A stretch of DNA of 64,000 bases from Anaerococcus mediterraneensis (GCF_900128415.1 NZ_LT635772.1:1364001-1428000), one strand, 5' to 3'; positions 9,179-18,539 are shown, numbered from the stretch's first letter. Program-made: numbers and translations. The notes: generated by a model from the sequence alone, not told the origin.

Positions 9179-11411
9179 AATTATTATTAATCACTTCATC
9201 CAATCTAAAATTATTCGCCCATAATATATTATCAATTTCTTTACCTATCCACAGATCTATATCAAGATAATCTTTTTCTATCACTTTTCTTTCTTTTATG
9301 AGTGACTCAAGATCGTAAAAAATCTTAAATGAATCATTATACATCAAAATATTATCGTATATTATTTTAAAATTATATGGGAAATTGTCATAAGATTCAT
9401 TTAATAAATTATCTACGGTAAATTTAACAAGGTCGTTATTATAATAAAACTCATTAGCCTTATAATTATTTATTTCAGATAGTTTTGAAAAACTAGGTCC
9501 AAATTTATAAAAACCATTTTTTTGACTAATATTATCAACAATCCCACCTTTGGTGCTAAGTATATTAGTCATATTAAAAGATGAATTTAAAATATTAAAA
9601 TCTTGGTTATCAAGACTTGCCAAGGTTAGATTTGAGTATATATCTATAGCTGGCAAGATGTACCTAACTTTTTCTACATTTATATCTTCAATAAATACTA
9701 TCTTGATCTTTTCTTTGATAAACTTATCCTTATCAATCATTTTTTTTAGGGCTATGATGAATTTTATGGTCTCCTTTGCAATGAAATAACCTTCATTTGC
9801 CTTGCCTGAAAATATATAAGTCGTTGGTGTAAGTTTTAAATTGCTATTTTCTTTTAGCATATAATACTCGTATGCAATAGCTACGGCATTAAGGATTTGC
9901 CTTTTACTCTCATGAATTATAGATAATTGCAAGTCATATATAGAATATGGGTTTATAAGCTCGTTTGATAATTTTTTAGCAATATTTGATAACTCACATT
10001 TAATACTATACTGTAGATTATCTATAGTCCTAATAAAATTCTTATCATTTCTAATATTTTTTAATTTCTTTATTTCATCATAAGATAAATCCTTAATATC
10101 AAAATCTCTAAAGACCTTCATAAGTCCTGGATTATTAGTTTCAGAGTATAAAATCCTATCAGTTCCATAATTAATAAAAGAATGATTTATTTCTTTGTTT
10201 CTGCTTTCTGAGATAATTTTTGATAAGTAATTATAGGATCTTGATAGGTATTTATTGATATTTCTAAAATAAACCTTGCCATTTCCAAGGATATCCCCTT
10301 GACCAAAAGATATGTTAAGCTCTTTCTGTATTTCAAAAATAGTGTCCATTATTTCAGGATTTACTCTCCTAATCATATCTATATCATAATTTTCAACCGT
10401 ATCTGTTGTAATCGAGAAAGCTACATGTTCGAAAACATTTTTTGTCATCTTTATGGCTTCTTGCATCCTATACCCATATTTAGTGTTCAAGACTCTGACA
10501 AACTCTACTAAAGCAAGGCTTGGATGAATGTCATGAGAGAAAATTTTGATATTCTCATCTATACCATCTATGGACCCATGTCTTTTTATATATCTCCTAA
10601 AAATATCACTAACAGCGCTTACAGAATAAAAATATTCCTGTTTTAATCTCAATAGTTTACCCTCATATGTCGAATCATCAATATAGAGGAATTTATTTAT
10701 AGAATTTATATTTATATAATTATCATAAGCATTTAAAAAGTCGCCCCTTGAAAAGTCTTCAATATTTATTGATTCTATAGGCTCAGATTTAAACATTCTC
10801 AAAGTATTAACATAGGTTGCATCATCTGATAATATAGGCATATCATAGGCTGTTGATCTATTTTTTATACCATCGATATCTAGTGTATATGAAAAAGACT
10901 TCTTATGTTCCCAATTAGATCCTTGCTCAAGCCAAAAATCTGAATATTCTACCTGCCTACCATCAATTATCTTTTGTTTTAGATTTCCATTTTCATATCT
11001 GAGAGCATAGGCTACAGCTCTCTTTTTTTGGTTGGCAAGCTCATTTATAAGAGCAGATGAGCCGATACCGATATCTCCCACTCCTAAATCCGCTTCTTTT
11101 TCACAAGCTAATAATTCTTCGTAGGAAAAGCCCATCTCATCTAGAGCTGAAACTATTTGATTTTTTATTTTTAGTCTGTGTATATTTCTATTTATGAACT
11201 TACCTGGTAAGTATTCAAAACTTAAAATATAGTAATCATTTTTATCGTTTAAAGATTTACTTTCTACCCAAACCTTGCCTATTATCTCTGAAATATATCT
11301 ACATAGGCAATCATATACCTCATTTATTCTCGCATTCTCAATATTTTTAGCATAAAAAGAATACAAAAAACTTTGTACTCTTTCTATGATAAAATCCTTA
11401 TCTGTTCTCAT
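9147..11411 (-). CDS. Glycogen phosphorylase-like protein, catalytic residues lost (probable pseudoenzyme)
   Basis: A full-length (754-residue) GT35 protein, collinear with glycogen phosphorylase throughout: ALRYENGNLKQKIIDGRQVE (138-), DIHPSLA (294-), HESKRQILN (500-) and FSGKANEGYF (534-). Key residues have been replaced. The PLP lysine of the canonical GNMK motif is Thr615 (FNMTN). The phosphate-binding Lys-Arg pair before HEYKRQ is Ser497-Ile498. The glycine loop GNGGLGR reads GVGDIGI (110-116). The active-site His of TNHT aligns with Phe. The frame is uninterrupted and sits tightly between glgA and pulA (3-base gap upstream), so it appears to be under selection. Lys-dependent PLP catalysis looks impossible; a structural, glycogen-binding or regulatory role is inferred. 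Confidence 0.8.
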   Translation of the reverse strand: MRTDKDFIIERVQSFLYSFYAKNIENARINEVYDCLCRYISEIIGKVWVESKSLNDKNDYYILSFEYLPGKFINRNIHRLKIKNQIVSALDEMGFSYEELLACEKEADLGVGDIGIGSSALINELANQKKRAVAYALRYENGNLKQKIIDGRQVEYSDFWLEQGSNWEHKKSFSYTLDIDGIKNRSTAYDMPILSDDATYVNTLRMFKSEPIESINIEDFSRGDFLNAYDNYININSINKFLYIDDSTYEGKLLRLKQEYFYSVSAVSDIFRRYIKRHGSIDGIDENIKIFSHDIHPSLALVEFVRVLNTKYGYRMQEAIKMTKNVFEHVAFSITTDTVENYDIDMIRRVNPEIMDTIFEIQKELNISFGQGDILGNGKVYFRNINKYLSRSYNYLSKIISESRNKEINHSFINYGTDRILYSETNNPGLMKVFRDFDIKDLSYDEIKKLKNIRNDKNFIRTIDNLQYSIKCELSNIAKKLSNELINPYSIYDLQLSIIHESKRQILNAVAIAYEYYMLKENSNLKLTPTTYIFSGKANEGYFIAKETIKFIIALKKMIDKDKFIKEKIKIVFIEDINVEKVRYILPAIDIYSNLTLASLDNQDFNILNSSFNMTNILSTKGGIVDNISQKNGFYKFGPSFSKLSEINNYKANEFYYNNDLVKFTVDNLLNESYDNFPYNFKIIYDNILMYNDSFKIFYDLESLIKERKVIEKDYLDIDLWIGKEIDNILWANNFRLDEVINNNYEFIENRRES

Positions 11412-11414
11412 ATT

Positions 11415-12845
11415 TTACGCTTTAATCTTTTCATATAAATTTATGTATTTATATGATGACATCTCCCAATCATTATTTTCTTTCATAGCATTAGCCATTA
11501 ATTTTTTATGGTCTTCTGGATTATTCCTATATACATCAATGGCCTTTTTTATAGTAAATAAAAGTTCGTGAGCATTTATATTTGCAAAGGAATACCCGGT
11601 GCCATCGCCATTATATTGATTGTATGGAATAACAGTATCCTTTAGACCACCAGCTTCTCTAACTATAGGTAGGGATCCATATCTCATTGCTATCAACTGA
11701 CTTATCCCGCAAGGTTCAGATATAGATGGCATCAAATAGAAATCAGAACCTGCATAAATTTGATGAGACTCTTTGTCACTGTAATAAATCCTTGCTGCAA
11801 CTTCTTCAGGATACTTCCATTCGAAATATTTGAACATTTCTTCATATGTGTACTCACCAGTACCTAAAACTATAAACTGGATATCATCACGAAGCAACTC
11901 ATCCATGATATACCTTACTAGGTCCATGCCTTTCATTTCATTTAGCCTAGATACTATTGCTAATAGAGGCACATCTTCTCTTTGAGGAAGACCATAAAGT
12001 TTTTGTAAGTCAAGTTTATTTTTAACTTTTTCGTCTATTGTATCAAGAGAATAATTTTTTTTAAGATTTTTATCAGTGGCTGGATTCCATACATCAAAAT
12101 CTATACCATTAACTATACCATCAAGTTTGAAGTTATATTGCCTTATAACACCATCTAGACCCTCGCCATAGAATGGGTATTGGATTTCCCTAGCATAGTT
12201 TTCAGAAACTGTATTTACGTGGCTTGCATGGATTATTCCTGCTTTCATAAAGTTTATAGCATCATAGAATTTTAAATCATTTTCATTAAAATACCTAGCA
12301 TCTAGCCCTGCTAGCTTCATATTATCAGAATCAAAGACCCCTTGATATTTTAGGTTATGGATAGTAAATAAGGTTCTAATGTCATCATAATAATGATCAC
12401 CAGTCCTAAAATCATTTACAAACAGATTAACCATTGCAGTATGCCAGTCATTAGAATGTATGATATCTGGTTTAAAGTTTATTTCTTTAGGTAAAAGTGT
12501 ACAAGCCTTTGAATAAAAAATAAATCTTTCAGCATCATCTAGATGGCCATATGGTTGGTCTCTGTCAAAATATTCTTTATTATCTATGAAGTAATAAGTA
12601 ACATCATCCCATTCTAGTTTATAAACTCCTGCATATTGATGTTTCCAATCAAGATCTACATAGAACTCCGTGATTTTTTCCATCTTATCTCTGTAGGCAC
12701 CATCTATACTTTTATATAAAGGTAAGACTACTCTAATATCTACACCATTTTTTTTAAGTTCTTTAGGCAGAGCGCCAGCTACATCTGCTAACCCTCCTGT
12801 TTTTATAAATGGGACTGATTCACTGGTCAAAAATAATACGTTCAT
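11415..12845 (-). CDS. glgA: Glycogen synthase (ADP-glucose)
   Basis: Transfers glucose from ADP-glucose to growing alpha-1,4-glucan. It has a GT-B fold with the N-terminal KTGGLADV substrate loop (residues 16-23). HSNDWHT, FTIHNLKYQG and NGIDFDVWNP follow, along with the C-terminal EPCG motif and its conserved catalytic Glu. At 476 residues it has normal GlgA length. The in-frame TTG just before is ignored: AAAGGAGA is properly spaced from the ATG at 12845. Sits between glgD and the phosphorylase-like gene in a single operon. Confidence 0.94.
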   Translation of the reverse strand: MNVLFLTSESVPFIKTGGLADVAGALPKELKKNGVDIRVVLPLYKSIDGAYRDKMEKITEFYVDLDWKHQYAGVYKLEWDDVTYYFIDNKEYFDRDQPYGHLDDAERFIFYSKACTLLPKEINFKPDIIHSNDWHTAMVNLFVNDFRTGDHYYDDIRTLFTIHNLKYQGVFDSDNMKLAGLDARYFNENDLKFYDAINFMKAGIIHASHVNTVSENYAREIQYPFYGEGLDGVIRQYNFKLDGIVNGIDFDVWNPATDKNLKKNYSLDTIDEKVKNKLDLQKLYGLPQREDVPLLAIVSRLNEMKGMDLVRYIMDELLRDDIQFIVLGTGEYTYEEMFKYFEWKYPEEVAARIYYSDKESHQIYAGSDFYLMPSISEPCGISQLIAMRYGSLPIVREAGGLKDTVIPYNQYNGDGTGYSFANINAHELLFTIKKAIDVYRNNPEDHKKLMANAMKENNDWEMSSYKYINLYEKIKA

Positions 12846-12857
12846 CAATAATCTCCT

Positions 12858-13970
12858 TTAATCAAACTTCTCACCTTTGCTTGTTACATATGGATGTGAC
12901 CTATTTCCAAATAATTTTATATCATGGCCAATATGACTAGCCTTGTCCGTTATAACAAAATTGAGTATAGCCCCATCTTCTATGACTGTATCTTGGAAGA
13001 TTATTGAGTTTTTGACTATTGCACCCTTTCCAATCCTAACACCTCTGAATATAATAGAATTTTCAACTTCTCCTTCGATTATAGAACCATTAGCAATGAG
13101 TGAATTCTTTACGTTAGATAACTTCGTATAGGATGTTGATGGTTCATCTTTTGATTTTGTATATACTAGTCCATCTTCATAGAACAATTTATCAAATGTA
13201 CCTTTGTCTAGAAGCTTCATATTAGCTTCATAAAAAGAATTTACATCTTTAATAATTTCAAATTCGTTATCCTGCCTATAGAAATCTATATTCAATTCAC
13301 CAGGATATTTAAAAATGGCAGATAATAATGAGTTTGCACTATTAGTTTGCATAGAATGTCTTAATACTCTCAAGAAGCTGTCTTTTTTCATCATTATAGA
13401 TCCTAAAAATAGATCTATATCCTCTGTTATACCTAGATTTATACCTACATTTGCAGGCCTTCCTGACTGATCAGAATTTATTATAGCTTGATTTAAAAAC
13501 TCTCCATCCTTATCAACTGTTTTGTTAGAGAATATTAGACAATCGAGATCCTTATCTTTCATGTTTTCTATAGCATCATGTATATCTTCTTTTATTATAT
13601 ACATTGGATTTTTGATATACACATATTCAAAATCATGCTCTTGGAAGTATACTATAGCATCATAATATGTTTCAATTTCACTAGTTGGTAGCTTATTAGG
13701 GTTACCAGGGTTTAACATAAGACCGCCGTTTCTTCTATTTAGCTCCCAGCTTTTACCATTTCCAATATGATCAAGGGCACTTCTTAATTTATTTCCTGAA
13801 AATAGTATTACCCTATTTATATCATGATTTGAAAGGTTGGATAAAGAAAAATCAATTATTCTATATCTGCCTCCAAATGGAAGCATATAGTCAGGTCTAT
13901 ATTTGCATAAATCGTTGTAATTTTGCTCACTAAAATCAGAACTATATACCAATGCAACAACTCTATCCAT
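12858..13970 (-). CDS. glgD: Glucose-1-phosphate adenylyltransferase, GlgD subunit
   Basis: Regulatory partner of GlgC in Firmicutes ADP-glucose pyrophosphorylase. The nucleotidyltransferase fold is recognisable (PFGGRYRIIDFSLSNLSNHD, about 29-48). The GGxGxRL nucleotide loop at the N-terminus is replaced by SSDFSEQN, the normal degeneration of GlgD. The C-terminal third has left-handed beta-helix hexapeptide repeats. The frame opens at 13997, but GAGGAGG before the ATG at 13970 sets the start, one base after the glgC stop. Confidence 0.9.
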   Translation of the reverse strand: MDRVVALVYSSDFSEQNYNDLCKYRPDYMLPFGGRYRIIDFSLSNLSNHDINRVILFSGNKLRSALDHIGNGKSWELNRRNGGLMLNPGNPNKLPTSEIETYYDAIVYFQEHDFEYVYIKNPMYIIKEDIHDAIENMKDKDLDCLIFSNKTVDKDGEFLNQAIINSDQSGRPANVGINLGITEDIDLFLGSIMMKKDSFLRVLRHSMQTNSANSLLSAIFKYPGELNIDFYRQDNEFEIIKDVNSFYEANMKLLDKGTFDKLFYEDGLVYTKSKDEPSTSYTKLSNVKNSLIANGSIIEGEVENSIIFRGVRIGKGAIVKNSIIFQDTVIEDGAILNFVITDKASHIGHDIKLFGNRSHPYVTSKGEKFD

Positions 13971-13971
13971 A

Positions 13972-15105
13972 TTATTCCTCCTCGATTCCTTCATCACTTA
14001 CAAGATAGACTTTTTCATCATTTTCTTTGCCTATATCTTGGTTTATATCCATATTTTCAGCCACTACACAGTTATATAGTTTAATCCCAGACCTAACTTT
14101 AGATCCATTTAATAAAACTGAATTATAAACTTCAGCTCCTTTTTCTATTTCAACACCTGAAAATAATACTGAGTGTCTAACTTTTCCTTCAATAATACAG
14201 GCTTCATTAACTAGTGTATCATTTAAATCAGCATACTTGCCAAGTCTATGAGGAGGTAAGTTTTGCGATCTTGTATAAATTCGCCAATTATCATCATATA
14301 TATCAAGTTCATTATTTGGGTCTATAAGATCTAAGTTAGCCTGCCAATAGCTCCTTACAGTACCGACATCCTTCCAATATCCGTCGAATTTATATACAAA
14401 TAATTGCAATCCTTCATTTAGCATTTTTGGAATTATATCTTTGCCAAAATCATTGGATGAATCCTTGTTCTCATAGTCTTCAATAAGTTGTTTTCTCAAA
14501 ATTTTCCATGAAAATATGTATATTCCCATAGATGCAAGATTAGATTTTGGATTTTCTGGTTTTTCTTCAAATTCAATTATTTTTCCATCCTCGTCAGTAT
14601 TCATAATACCGAACCTACTAGCTTCGTCCCAATCCACCTCCATAACAGCAATGGTAGCATCTGCTCCCTCTTTCTTATGGACATCCAAAAGCTTCCTATA
14701 ATCCATTTTATAAATATGGTCTCCAGATAAAATTAAAACATACTCCGGATTTATCTGATCTAAATAATTTATATTTTCATATATGGCTGATGCAGTTCCT
14801 TCAAACCACCTACCACCATCTTCAGTATAATATGGGCTTAAAATTCTCAAACCACCAAAGTTTCTATCATAGTCCCAGGCAGTTCCTATCCCCAGATGTT
14901 CATTTAATAACTGTGGTTTATACTGGGTTAAAACACCTATATCTTTTATTTCACTATTTGTTGAATTGCTCAAAGCAAAATCTATGATTCGAAATTTTCC
15001 TCCAAATGGGACAACAGGTTTTGCCATATTTCTTGTCAACGCTTTCAATCTTGATCCTTGCCCACCGGCTAAAAGCATTGCTACAGTATTGTTTGAATTT
15101 CTCAT
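13972..15105 (-). CDS. glgC: Glucose-1-phosphate adenylyltransferase, catalytic subunit
   Basis: Makes ADP-glucose from ATP and glucose-1-phosphate, the committed step of glycogen synthesis. The N-terminal [10 protein letters not shown] nucleotide loop (11-20) is followed by [32 protein letters not shown] is the sugar-binding region, and a C-terminal beta-helix carries effector contacts. The length of 377 residues is typical. AGGAGG lies just before the ATG. It is the first gene of the glgC-glgD-glgA-glgP*-pulA-pgcA operon, divergent from tmRNA. I did not find a clean -35 box for the operon. Confidence 0.94.
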   Translation of the reverse strand: MRNSNNTVAMLLAGGQGSRLKALTRNMAKPVVPFGGKFRIIDFALSNSTNSEIKDIGVLTQYKPQLLNEHLGIGTAWDYDRNFGGLRILSPYYTEDGGRWFEGTASAIYENINYLDQINPEYVLILSGDHIYKMDYRKLLDVHKKEGADATIAVMEVDWDEASRFGIMNTDEDGKIIEFEEKPENPKSNLASMGIYIFSWKILRKQLIEDYENKDSSNDFGKDIIPKMLNEGLQLFVYKFDGYWKDVGTVRSYWQANLDLIDPNNELDIYDDNWRIYTRSQNLPPHRLGKYADLNDTLVNEACIIEGKVRHSVLFSGVEIEKGAEVYNSVLLNGSKVRSGIKLYNCVVAENMDINQDIGKENDEKVYLVSDEGIEEE

Positions 15106-15213
15106 AAGCCCTCCTATTTATGAATAAAATTTCTATTAATTATATACCCAAAATTAATTATAGATATTCAGAAAACCTTTTCTTACTTACTATTTTACAA
15201 AAGTATTTGCATT

Positions 15214-15241
15214 TTGACAAGATGTTTTTTATTAGTATAAT
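15214..15241 (+). promoter_or_regulatory. Promoter of tmRNA
   Basis: TTGACA (15214-15219) and TATAAT (15236-15241) with a 16-nt spacer. Initiation would fall about 10 nt before the mature tmRNA 5' end. Confidence 0.75.
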
Positions 15242-15251
15242 CTTCATACAC

Positions 15252-15606
15252 GGGGATGCCTTGGTTTCGACGTGATCGAAGAGTCCTTGGTTGCAAGTCG
15301 TATATCAAAACGTAAATTGATAATTAAATATAAACGCAAACAATAATAGCGAAGCTAACTTCGCACTAGCTGCCTAGTAATAGGTTCAGCAATAGATATT
15401 AATCTAGTCGCAAGATTAATATCTGTTTCATAATTTTAGCGACAACTGATATATCAAAGCTTTGAGATATATCTAGTATTATGAAGCTAGCATAAATTTT
15501 TTTGTAAGTTTTTAATATTTATGCGAATTTTAAAAATTTACTAAACTTGTAGAAGCCTTTGATAAAGCTTTCACGGACAAGGGTTCGAATCCCTTCATCT
15601 CCACCA
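15252..15606 (+). ncRNA. ssrA: tmRNA (transfer-messenger RNA)
   Basis: Rescues stalled ribosomes. The 5' end GGGGATG pairs with CATCTCC near the 3' end to form the alanine-type acceptor stem. The CCA is encoded (15604-15606), and GGTTTCGAC and GGGTTCGAATCCC supply the tRNA-like D and T regions. The tag reading frame begins at the GCA resume codon 15336-15338 and reads ANNNSEANFALAA before tandem TAG TAA stops (15375-15380). It ends in the proteolysis signal ALAA. This is the standard one-piece form, about 355 nt. Confidence 0.96.
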
Positions 15607-15617
15607 AATACATTATA

Positions 15618-15643
15618 GACGTTGAAAAATCAACGTCTTTTTT
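15618..15643 (+). terminator. Terminator of tmRNA
   Basis: GACGTTGA (15618-15625), loop AAAA, TCAACGTC (15630-15637), then six T. It lies 12 nt after the encoded CCA. Confidence 0.9.
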
Positions 15644-15832
15644 ATTGCTAGATAATTATTAAAAGTATTCTTTGATATTCGCTTCTTAAATCCTAAGTAT
15701 TCAGATATTTAACATCAGTTCAAACGATATTAAGATTTGTATGTGAGAATCTATATATTTTTAATCCTATACAAGTATTTTTTAGCGGATTTGTATTTCA
15801 AATCATTTGAATAATCGAATTGAAAATAAAAA

Positions 15833-15866
15833 AAGACTAGGTAATTTTTTACCCAGTCTTTTTTAT
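15833..15866. terminator. Hairpin terminator before the insertion sequence
   Basis: A 12-bp stem with one mismatch (15833-15844 with 15849-15860), flanked by A-rich and T-rich runs, so it could act in either direction. Apart from this hairpin I see no gene in the ~230-bp stretch between the tmRNA terminator and the insertion sequence. Confidence 0.6.
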
Positions 15867-15913
15867 TGTTCACTTAAGTGAGTTGAGCGAACGAAAGAGA
15901 GCGAAACAAAAAA

Positions 15914-15932
15914 CCACCTGCTATGCAGGTGG
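15914..15932. repeat. Left-end hairpin of the insertion sequence
   Basis: A perfect 8-bp inverted repeat with a three-base loop, the type of structure that TnpA binds on single-stranded ends. Confidence 0.7.
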
Positions 15933-16023
15933 AGGGACTTAGCTTTAGCTTCAAGCACCAAGAAAACCTCCTTAAAGTATAATTGTGATAATCACATGCA
16001 CAATTAAACAAGGAGGTTAAAAC

Positions 16024-16494
16024 TTGGACAAGAATAGTTTATCACATACCAAGTGGAGATGCAAATACCACATAGTTTTTGCACCAAAATATAGAAGACA
16101 AGTAATATACAGACAATTGAGAAAAGACATAGGCAGCATACTTCGCGAATTATGTTCAAGAAAAGGAATAAAAATAATAGAAGCAGAACTATGTCCAGAT
16201 CATATCCACATGCTTGTAGAAATCCCGCCAAAATATTCAATATCACAAATAATGGGATATTTAAAAGGAAAAAGTTCGCTGATAATATTCGATAGACATG
16301 CCAATTTAAAATATAAATATGGAAACAGACACTTTTGGTGTAGAGGATACTATGTGGATACAGTCGGAAGAAATGAAAAGAAAATAAAAGAATATATACA
16401 AAATCAATTAAAAGAAGATTATTATGCTGAGCAAATAAGTATCAAAGAATACTATGACCCGTTTACGGGCGAGTCAGTAAATAAGAACAAATAA
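16024..16494 (+). CDS. tnpA: IS200/IS605 TnpA transposase (Y1 tyrosine HUH)
   Basis: A 156-residue protein of the Y1 transposase family. The metal-binding HUH motif is HIHML (about 60-64). The catalytic Tyr lies in the C-terminal helix region (EKKIKEYIQNQ). The N-terminal KYHIVFAPKYRR and the central FWCRGYYVDTVG are family signatures. It starts at TTG at 16024 with a strong AAGGAGG seven to eight bases upstream. No frameshift is visible, so it is probably active. Confidence 0.92.
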   Translation: MDKNSLSHTKWRCKYHIVFAPKYRRQVIYRQLRKDIGSILRELCSRKGIKIIEAELCPDHIHMLVEIPPKYSISQIMGYLKGKSSLIIFDRHANLKYKYGNRHFWCRGYYVDTVGRNEKKIKEYIQNQLKEDYYAEQISIKEYYDPFTGESVNKNK

Positions 16495-16498
16495 AAAA

Positions 16499-16620
16499 AC
16501 TGCTTAAGCAGTAGTTGGGATAGTGGTGCATGTGACGGAATACTCGGAGCCCCAATAGGGGCGTGCCGGTATTTGCGCCTTATAGGCGCTGTGCAAACTA
16601 CCAGCTAAGCTGGTAGTTTT
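16499..16620 (+). repeat. Multi-hairpin right end of the insertion sequence
   Basis: GC-rich compared with its surroundings, with four successive hairpins: the ACTGCTTAAGCAGT palindrome, GCCCC-AATA-GGGGC, GCGCC-TTATA-GGCGC, and the right-end hairpin 16595-16619. The last is the expected TnpA recognition structure. The others resemble the structured 3' segment that yields guide (omega) RNA in tnpB-bearing relatives, though no tnpB is present here. Confidence 0.55.
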
Positions 16621-17594
16621 GATTTTATATAATATACATCTTCCGATGGCCTTTGGCCGTTTATTATATTTTTATCTAGTTTGTCAAGCTTATCCATATA
16701 AACCTCAAAAACACCCTTCATGGTGTCAGATTCAATGAAACAATTTTCTAAACTATTATAGATATTTATAGCTTCCTCATTTGTTATGTCATATTCATTT
16801 ATTATATCTTGCGACACAATACTATCCTTATCTATTGTATCCTGACTCTCTTTAAATTTCTTTAAAAATTTATCAAAACTATCTTTATTATCTTTAAGAT
16901 ATTGGTTATTAACTATTATAACTTCTGATATTATATCACCGTCAGAATTAATTTTATTATTTGGTATCATCGACATAGTTTTATTTATATCATATAGGTA
17001 ATAGTTTTCCTTTTCAGTTGCTTTTGTATAAAACGGTTCTGACAAAGTAGCTATGAAATTTTTTGATTTTTTAATATTTTCAATCAAGTCGTTCTGATCT
17101 TTATAAAATTCAATTTTTAAGTTGAAAAGTCTTTTAACAACAGAAAGTTTTGATTCTATGACATTATCAAAAGATTGGTTTATACTTGTTATCATCAAAG
17201 TCATTCCATACAAATCTTTTGGACTTGAGACCTGCTTATCGCTTATAATCTTAATATTATTGACTAAAGTTATTGCTGCAATTTTAAAAGCTCCATTTGT
17301 TTTATTGTAGAGATTAAAAATCTCATGGGCTGGTATGATTGCAACATCAAAGTTCATAGATTCAATCTGAGATAGGTCATTTATTTTTTCTGGCCTATAC
17401 GATAATTCTTTATCATTTAATATATGATCTACAGTCACTGAAGATGCGAAAGTAGCTGTTTTTATATCTAGTTTGCTAGATATTGGCTTTTTTTCAACTT
17501 CTATAGTTTGTGTTTTTATTTTTTTATCGTCTTTTTTAGAACAAGCTGATAGAATGATTATTAAAAATAATAAAATTATCTTCTTAAATTTCAT
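16605..17594 (-). CDS. Solute-binding lipoprotein, NMT1/SsuA-like
   Basis: The N-terminus is a lipoprotein signal (hydrophobic stretch ending in LSAC, lipid-modified Cys about residue 18). The body resembles periplasmic-binding proteins of the NMT1/THI5/SsuA group that deliver small organic substrates to ABC importers. No permease or ATPase gene is adjacent, so the substrate is unknown. The ATG at 17594 follows AGGAGGG and overlaps the recR stop. The last residues (KLPA) and the TAG stop lie inside the right-end hairpin of the insertion sequence, so the natural C-terminus was altered by insertion, probably with little functional cost. Confidence 0.75.
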   Translation of the reverse strand: MKFKKIILLFLIIILSACSKKDDKKIKTQTIEVEKKPISSKLDIKTATFASSVTVDHILNDKELSYRPEKINDLSQIESMNFDVAIIPAHEIFNLYNKTNGAFKIAAITLVNNIKIISDKQVSSPKDLYGMTLMITSINQSFDNVIESKLSVVKRLFNLKIEFYKDQNDLIENIKKSKNFIATLSEPFYTKATEKENYYLYDINKTMSMIPNNKINSDGDIISEVIIVNNQYLKDNKDSFDKFLKKFKESQDTIDKDSIVSQDIINEYDITNEEAINIYNSLENCFIESDTMKGVFEVYMDKLDKLDKNIINGQRPSEDVYYIKSKLPA

Positions 17595-18195
17595 CACTTA
17601 TGTCCCTCCTATCTTCAAGGGCTCTTTCTAATGTCAATTGATCAAAATATTCAAGGTTAGATCCTACTGGGATTCCTTGAGCAATTTTTGAAATTTTAAC
17701 ATTTTTATTTTTTAATAAATTTGTTATAAATAAAATGGTTGTTTCACCTTCTATAGTTGATGAAATAGCCAATATTATTTCTTTTATATTTTCATTTTCT
17801 ATTCTTTTCAGAAGCTTATCGATATTTAGTTTTTCTGGCCCTATATCATCTGAAGGAGATATAAGTCCACCTAGAACATGATATTTTCCCCTATAAGCGT
17901 GAGATTTTTCTATTGCTATTAGATTTTTGACATCCTCAACTATACAAATGTGTTCTTCATCCCTGGTAAAATCTTTGCATATGTTGCATATATCATCTTC
18001 AGTTAGGTTTCCGCAGATCTGGCAGTGATGGATCTTATTTTTCACTTCAATTAGACTATTAGCAAAATCTATCACACTTTTTTCATCCCTATCTACTATG
18101 CTCATAGCCAGTCTTTCAGCACTTTTCCTACCTATAGTGGGTAGTTTCTGAAATTGTTCTATAAGATTATTTAGGGATTCAGGTAATAAAGCCAT
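17584..18195 (-). CDS. recR: Recombination protein RecR
   Basis: Part of the RecFOR pathway that loads RecA at gaps. A helix-hairpin-helix N-terminus (LPTIGRKSAERLA) is followed by a four-cysteine zinc finger (CQICGNLTEDDICNIC). The Toprim domain starts at ICIVEDVKNL and contains YHVLGGLISP. Its 203 residues match the family. It is the third gene of the conserved dnaX-ybaB-recR cluster, overlapping both neighbours by a few bases. Confidence 0.96.
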   Translation of the reverse strand: MALLPESLNNLIEQFQKLPTIGRKSAERLAMSIVDRDEKSVIDFANSLIEVKNKIHHCQICGNLTEDDICNICKDFTRDEEHICIVEDVKNLIAIEKSHAYRGKYHVLGGLISPSDDIGPEKLNIDKLLKRIENENIKEIILAISSTIEGETTILFITNLLKNKNVKISKIAQGIPVGSNLEYFDQLTLERALEDRRDISDEI

Positions 18196-18530
18196 TACAT
18201 TAGACCAGGGATGTTGATTCCACCTGTTAATTTGCCCATTTTTTCTTCATTAAATTTGTCCGCTTGGCTTATAGCTTCATTTACTGCTACCATGATCAAA
18301 TCTTGAAGCATCTCAACATCTTCTGGATCTACAACATCTGGATCTATTTTTATAGCAACAACTTCTTTTTTTCCATTGATAGTAGCCTCTACTACTCCAC
18401 CACCAGCGCTTGAGGTAAATTCTTTTTCCTCAATCTCTTGCTGGGCTTTTTCCATATCAGCTTGCATTTTTTTTACTTGTTTCATCATGTTATTCATGTT
18501 TGGCATTCCGCCTCTAAAATTTCTTGCCAT
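18195..18530 (-). CDS. YbaB/EbfC nucleoid-associated protein
   Basis: A small DNA-binding protein of 111 residues. The N-terminus is rich in Met, Asn and Gly. The helical KKMQADMEKAQQEIEEKEF segment and the VEATINGKKEVVAIKID strand region mark the family. It lies between dnaX and recR as usual. Confidence 0.93.
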   Translation of the reverse strand: MARNFRGGMPNMNNMMKQVKKMQADMEKAQQEIEEKEFTSSAGGGVVEATINGKKEVVAIKIDPDVVDPEDVEMLQDLIMVAVNEAISQADKFNEEKMGKLTGGINIPGLM

Positions 18531-18539
18531 AATTTCCTC

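Larger units (their letters stand above)
15908..16622 (+). mobile_element. IS200/IS605-family insertion sequence (tnpA only)
   Basis: A single transposase gene is flanked by sub-terminal hairpins instead of terminal inverted repeats, as expected for single-strand transposons. The left end has CCACCTGC-TAT-GCAGGTGG (15914-15932). The right end has an 11-bp hairpin (16595-16605 with 16609-16619, loop TAA). The total of about 0.7 kb fits IS200-type elements. Exact cleavage sites are not visible, so the ends are approximate. No tnpB is present. The right end runs into the last codons of the lipoprotein gene. Confidence 0.75.

Noticed and set aside
15570..15606. tRNA-Ala-like 3' end with GGGTTCGAATCCC and CCA
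   Set aside because: It is the acceptor/T-arm half of tmRNA, whose 5' half is at 15252.
16004..16246. Minus-strand ORF of 80 codons
   Set aside because: It is the complement of tnpA, has no ribosome site and no recognisable protein.
16618..16622. TTGAT at the insertion-sequence edge as an ISDra2-like target site
   Set aside because: In ISDra2-type elements the target pentamer is at the left end; here it is at the right end relative to tnpA, so it is probably chance.
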